Below, piece by piece: positions 60,470 to 64,000 of a stretch of DNA of 64,000 nt. The number at the start of each line of letters is the position of its first letter. Position 1 is the first letter of the stretch. The position numbers and the translations under genes were made by a program. Origin of the DNA: JAQIBY01 sp046546095 (GTDB lineage Bacteria; Bacteroidota; Bacteroidia; Bacteroidales; ML635J-15). The stretch is from assembly GCA_046546095.1 (NCBI GenBank), contig JBKGYK010000002.1:1-64000 (forward strand). The letters are read 5' to 3'. Below the pieces are notes generated by a model that was not told the origin of the DNA, searched no databases, and saw nothing but the letters and a program-made list of their open reading frames with translations.

Positions 60470-61642
60470 ATGGGTAAGCTCAGAAAAATTATAGATAAAG
60501 TAAAACCGCATTTTGAGGAAGGAGGGAAGTTTTATAAACTTCATTCCACCTTCGATGCGTTTGAAACAATGATGTTTGTTCCCGATAAAACAACAGAGAA
60601 GGGAGCACATATTCGTGATGCCATTGACATGAAGAGAACTATGGGGACAGTGATACTGGCTTTGCTTCCTGCATTGTTGTTCGGCATCTGGAATACCGGT
60701 TATCAGCATTACCTGGCAATGGGAGTGGATGCCGGTTTCTGGCAAAATGTAGGCTACGGGCTGGTCAAAGTGCTGCCCATTGTGGTGGTTTCTTATGTGG
60801 TTGGTCTGGCCATAGAATTTATGTTCGCCCAAATCCGTAAACATGAAGTCAACGAAGGATTTTTGGTTTCCGGAATGCTCATTCCCCTGGTAATGCCACC
60901 GGATGTTCCTTTGTGGATGGTAGCAGTTGCTACTGCTTTTGCTGTGATCATTGGTAAAGAGGTGTTTGGCGGTACAGGCATGAATATTCTGAATCCTGCA
61001 CTTACCGCACGTGCATTTCTGTTTTTCTCTTATCCTGCGTGGATGTCCGGAGATAAAGTATGGATTGGTGGAATGATCGATGGTCAGACAATGGATGCAT
61101 ACAGTGGTGCTACTCCGCTGGCCCAGGCAGCCCTTGGTGATGCTGATATGACCATGGGCAATGGCAATCCCATTGATATCTGGGATATGATCATTGGTAC
61201 AATCCCCGGCTCAATCGGAGAAACTTCCAAAATTGCCATTCTCATTGGTGCTGTTATTCTGCTTGGAACAGGTGTGGGAAGCTGGCGAATTATGCTTTCT
61301 ATGCTGGTTGGCGGTTTGTTTATGGGTGGTATCCTGAATATTTTTGCTGTCAATCCATTCATGGAAATCCCTTTCTGGGAACATCTCCTGCTTGGATCTT
61401 TCCTTTTCGGGATGGTATTCATGGCCACCGATCCAGTTACAGCCGCGCAGACAACCAGGGGGAAATATATTTACGGATTTCTCATCGGTCTGCTGTCTAT
61501 TCTTATCCGGGTGGTGAATCCGGCCTATCCGGAAGGTACCATGCTGGCCATACTGCTGATGAATGTGTTTGCTCCGCTGATTGATCATTATGTGGTGCAG
61601 GCCAATGTGAAAAAACGTAAGAAAAGACTTAAAACTTCGTGA
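60470..61642 (+). CDS. nqrB: Na+-translocating NADH:quinone reductase subunit B
   Basis: A 390-residue membrane subunit with about ten membrane helices. The covalent FMN attachment threonine is Thr215 in AYSGATPLAQ, corresponding to the flavinylated threonine of other NqrB proteins. It also has the GKEVFGGTGMNILNPALTARAFLFFSYP block. It carries electrons between flavins and forms part of the sodium path (known). It starts 19 bases after nqrA. Confidence 0.97.
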   Translation: MGKLRKIIDKVKPHFEEGGKFYKLHSTFDAFETMMFVPDKTTEKGAHIRDAIDMKRTMGTVILALLPALLFGIWNTGYQHYLAMGVDAGFWQNVGYGLVKVLPIVVVSYVVGLAIEFMFAQIRKHEVNEGFLVSGMLIPLVMPPDVPLWMVAVATAFAVIIGKEVFGGTGMNILNPALTARAFLFFSYPAWMSGDKVWIGGMIDGQTMDAYSGATPLAQAALGDADMTMGNGNPIDIWDMIIGTIPGSIGETSKIAILIGAVILLGTGVGSWRIMLSMLVGGLFMGGILNIFAVNPFMEIPFWEHLLLGSFLFGMVFMATDPVTAAQTTRGKYIYGFLIGLLSILIRVVNPAYPEGTMLAILLMNVFAPLIDHYVVQANVKKRKKRLKTS

Positions 61643-61644
61643 TT

Positions 61645-62358
61645 ATGGACAAAAACAGTAATACCTACATTTTTTTATATGCTGTTGCGATGGTGGTGAT
61701 TGTTGCTGCCGGCCTTTCTTTGTTGGCCACCAATCTCCGTCCCCGACAGGAATTTAATGAAGAGGTGCAAAAAAAACAGGATATCCTGGCAGCTATGCAT
61801 GTTGAAAGTGCTGTGGAGAATGCTGCTGACCTGTATGACAATTACATTAAAACCAGTCGTGTAGTTAATTCCGAAGGAGAAATCAATGAGGATGCAGATG
61901 CCTTTGAAGTTGAGCTGAAAAAAGAACTCGATAAACCCGTAGAAAAAAGGAATTTACCCATGTACATAGGTGAGACCGATGAAGGAGAAGAAAAAGTCAT
62001 TATCCCCCTGCGGGGAAAAGGATTGTGGGGACCGATCTGGGGATATATTGCTCTTGACGATGACTATAACACCGTATACGGCGCAAGTTTTGCACATCAG
62101 GCCGAAACCCCTGGCCTGGGGGCAGAAATCAATACTGAAGAATTTGAATCCCAGTTCAACGGTAAGAAAATTCTGGATGAAAATGGTGATTTTGTTTCTG
62201 TAGATGTGGTGAAAGGTGGCGTGCCGGAGGATGCTGAGAGAGCCGTGGACGCCATTTCAGGAGGCACCATCACGAGCCATGGACTTCGGGATATGCTCGA
62301 AACATGTATTGAACCGTATATGACTTATTTTAATCAGATAAAAAGCTCGGAGGAATAA
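61645..62358 (+). CDS. nqrC: Na+-translocating NADH:quinone reductase subunit C
   Basis: A 237-residue subunit with one N-terminal membrane helix (about 6-28) and a periplasmic FMN-binding domain. The flavinylation motif reads DAISGGTITS, so the FMN-bearing threonine is Thr208; the usual Ala before the Thr is Gly here. The GKGLWGPIWGYIALD and HQAETPGLGAEI motifs are intact. The ATG at 61645 follows the nqrB stop by two bases; an in-frame GTG at 61639 overlaps nqrB. Confidence 0.96.
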   Translation: MDKNSNTYIFLYAVAMVVIVAAGLSLLATNLRPRQEFNEEVQKKQDILAAMHVESAVENAADLYDNYIKTSRVVNSEGEINEDADAFEVELKKELDKPVEKRNLPMYIGETDEGEEKVIIPLRGKGLWGPIWGYIALDDDYNTVYGASFAHQAETPGLGAEINTEEFESQFNGKKILDENGDFVSVDVVKGGVPEDAERAVDAISGGTITSHGLRDMLETCIEPYMTYFNQIKSSEE

Positions 62359-62361
62359 GCT

Positions 62362-63009
62362 ATGAGTGAGATGAAAGAACCTTTATTTTCACGCAAAAAT
62401 ATGCGGCTTCTCAAAGAGCCGATGAATAAGAATAATCCCATTACAGTGCAGGTACTCGGTATTTGTTCTGCACTTGCCATTACTGTTAAACTCGAACCTT
62501 CAGTTGTGATGGCAATCAGCGTGGTTTTTGTGATGGGATTCAGCAACCTGATTGTTTCCCTGCTTAGAAAAACAATCCCTTCACGTATCCGGATCATCGT
62601 ACAGCTGGTGGTGATTGCCTCCCTGGTAATTGTTGTCGACCAGGTGCTTAAAGCATATATGTATGATGTCAGTAAGCAATTGTCTGTATTTGTCGGACTC
62701 ATCATTACCAACTGTATTATTATGGGGCGGCTTGAAGCATTTGCCCTGGCCAATAAACCCTGGCCGTCCTTGCTTGATGGTCTTGGTAATGCTGCTGGTT
62801 ATGGTGCCATCCTTGTGATCGTCGGTTTCCTTCGCGAGCTCTTTGGCAGTGGTACCGTATGGAATTATCCCGTCATCCCGCAGGGTTTGTTCAATATCGG
62901 GTATGAAAACAACGGATTGTTTATCCTGCCTCCAATGGCCCTGATTATCGTGGGAATCATTATCTGGGTACAACGTTACAGAAACCGTGAACTCATCGAA
63001 GAAAACTAA
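62362..63009 (+). CDS. nqrD: Na+-translocating NADH:quinone reductase subunit D
   Basis: A 215-residue integral membrane subunit with about six helices and the conserved [18 protein letters not shown] and [11 protein letters not shown] segments. It pairs with NqrE in the inner membrane around the shared iron centre (known). It is three bases after nqrC. Confidence 0.96.
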   Translation: MSEMKEPLFSRKNMRLLKEPMNKNNPITVQVLGICSALAITVKLEPSVVMAISVVFVMGFSNLIVSLLRKTIPSRIRIIVQLVVIASLVIVVDQVLKAYMYDVSKQLSVFVGLIITNCIIMGRLEAFALANKPWPSLLDGLGNAAGYGAILVIVGFLRELFGSGTVWNYPVIPQGLFNIGYENNGLFILPPMALIIVGIIIWVQRYRNRELIEEN

Positions 63010-63014
63010 ACGCC

Positions 63015-63632
63015 ATGGAAAATTTAATTAATATATTCGTCAAATCGATTTTTGTTGAGAACATGATTTTTGCCTACTTCCTGGGCATGTGTTCTTATCT
63101 TGCAGTTTCCAAAACTGTTAAAACCTCTGTGGGACTTGGATTTGCCGTTGTCTTTGTGCTCGGTATTACAGTCCCTTTTAATTATCTGATTGAAAACTAT
63201 TTTCTCAAAGACGGTGCTCTGGCCTGGATTAGCCCGGAACTTGCTGATGTAAACCTTGGCTTTTTGCGGTTTATTCTGTTCATTGCTGTAATTGCTTCTA
63301 TGGTACAGTTGGTGGAGATGATCGTGGAAAAATTCTCCCCAACTCTGTATGCCAATCTTGGAATTTTCCTCCCACTGATAGCCGTGAACTGTGCCATCCT
63401 GGGTGGTTCACTGTTTATGGCAGAACGGGATTACAACACCATCGCAGAAGCAACATCATACGGCTTGGGGTCCGGTGTTGGCTGGTTCCTGGCCATTGTC
63501 GGTATTGCCGCCATACGGGAAAAAATCAAGTATTCCAATGTTCCCGAACCACTCAAAGGTCTTGGTATTACATTTATTATCACCGGACTGATGGGCATAG
63601 CGTTTATGGGTTTTATGGGAATTGAATTGTAA
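63015..63632 (+). CDS. nqrE: Na+-translocating NADH:quinone reductase subunit E
   Basis: A 205-residue membrane subunit homologous to NqrD with inverted topology. It has about six helices and the landmarks [21 protein letters not shown] and [15 protein letters not shown], each carrying one of the conserved cysteines that, with NqrD, bind iron. It starts 5 bases after nqrD and is followed by nqrF after 20 bases. Confidence 0.96.
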   Translation: MENLINIFVKSIFVENMIFAYFLGMCSYLAVSKTVKTSVGLGFAVVFVLGITVPFNYLIENYFLKDGALAWISPELADVNLGFLRFILFIAVIASMVQLVEMIVEKFSPTLYANLGIFLPLIAVNCAILGGSLFMAERDYNTIAEATSYGLGSGVGWFLAIVGIAAIREKIKYSNVPEPLKGLGITFIITGLMGIAFMGFMGIEL

Positions 63633-63652
63633 TTTGAAAACAAGCTGAAACT

Positions 63653-64000
63653 ATGATATTATTAACAAGTCAGACAGTGATTGTGATAGCAGGAATAGCA
63701 GTCTTTTTGCTATTGATTTTGCTTCTTGTTTCCGTTCTGCTTTATGCAAAGAAAAAGCTTACCCCCCAGGGTGAGGTGACCATCAATATTAATGAGGACA
63801 AAGACATTACTGTGAGGCCGGGATCTACCCTGCTTGATACCTTGTCTGAGAATGGAATTTATCTGCCTTCTGCCTGTGGTGGACAAGGTACTTGTGGTAC
63901 TTGTACCTGCCAGGTGTTTGAGGGAGCCGGAGAAATCTTACCCACAGAAACCGGGTTCTTTAGTAGAAAAGAACAGCAAAATGACTGGCGACTTGGATGT
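63653..64000 (+). CDS. nqrF: Na+-translocating NADH:quinone reductase subunit F, 5' part
   Basis: The first 116 codons of nqrF; the gene runs off the window. It has one N-terminal membrane helix (about 8-29) then a 2Fe-2S ferredoxin domain with ligands Cys75, Cys81, Cys84 (CGGQGTCGTC) and Cys116 as the last residue visible. The spacing is the same as in other NqrF proteins. The missing remainder should hold the FAD and NADH domains that start the electron path (known). Confidence 0.95.
   Translation, partial: MILLTSQTVIVIAGIAVFLLLILLLVSVLLYAKKKLTPQGEVTININEDKDITVRPGSTLLDTLSENGIYLPSACGGQGTCGTCTCQVFEGAGEILPTETGFFSRKEQQNDWRLGC

Noticed and set aside
1..64000. CRISPR arrays, tRNA or rRNA genes, insertion sequences, prophage
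   Set aside because: Looked for by eye. No regularly spaced repeats, no cloverleaf with CCA or GTTCGA-type T arm, no ribosomal core sequence, no transposase or integrase motifs.

Overview
The window looks like a chromosomal segment from a member of the Bacteroidota, most likely a Bacteroidales/Marinilabiliales-type anaerobe or facultative anaerobe (inference from gene content, no database search). The supporting signs are: a type IX secretion C-terminal tail on a secreted protein; TAnnTTTG-type -7 promoter boxes; 30S protein THX; a tricorn-type S41 protease; DUF3127 and DUF4199 proteins; an alpha-2-macroglobulin of Bacteroidota size; an ADP-forming acetate-CoA ligase; and a Na+-translocating NADH:quinone reductase operon. 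No insertion sequence, prophage, CRISPR array, rRNA or tRNA is visible.

Layout. 1-2352: noncoding flank, then a minus-strand LOG-SiaB-SiaC operon and a small membrane-anchored protein. 2625-7006: dnaA, an EamA transporter, and an overlapping YigZ / acyltransferase / omega-amidase run. 7050-9226 (minus): a hybrid histidine kinase with a degenerate receiver, and a DUF3127 protein with an SSB-like tail. 9514-17926: a 2,022-residue alpha-2-macroglobulin and a T9SS-exported Asp-box protein. 17988-21078: the 39-residue THX gene (minus), then a four-gene signalling unit (unknown soluble protein, 7-TM protein, HisKA_3 kinase, NarL-type regulator). 21177-25287: ADP-forming acetate-CoA ligase (minus), an OmpH/Skp-like anchored protein and a glycosyltransferase. 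25400-25500 (minus): the small SRP RNA.

25584-35656 is one long plus-strand run for a surface polysaccharide: DUF4199, GtrB-like GT2, Wzz-like protein, flippase, two GT4 enzymes, a Wzy/ligase-like protein, WecB, a sulfotransferase and a GT2. 35956-38424 (minus) holds rny, a 6S-RNA-like structured gene, zapA and a coiled-coil gene. 38487-46987 holds M23 and M48 peptidases, a GT2, an acidic repeat lipoprotein, the tricorn-type protease and a LiaF-like protein. The LiaF-like gene leads into a LytS/LytTR two-component pair, followed by YqgE/AlgH, two strong REP-like hairpins and an S1-domain CvfB-like protein. 50774-58721 (minus) contains a lipoprotein, an RluA-type pseudouridine synthase and a phosphorelay cluster: hybrid REC-PAS-PAS-kinase-REC, stand-alone receiver, periplasmic-binding-domain kinase and a PAS-only protein with no kinase. 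59101-64000 is nqrABCDE plus the start of nqrF, which runs off the end.

Most ordinary genes are recognisable. The parts least explained by known families are: the 18314-21078 signalling unit, with its unrecognised 217-residue protein; the kinase-less PAS protein beside three phosphorelay partners; the pseudo-receiver kinase; the SSB-tailed DUF3127 protein; and several structured noncoding elements (a 12-bp dyad before the macroglobulin gene, the 6S-like RNA, and hairpins at 49574-49741).
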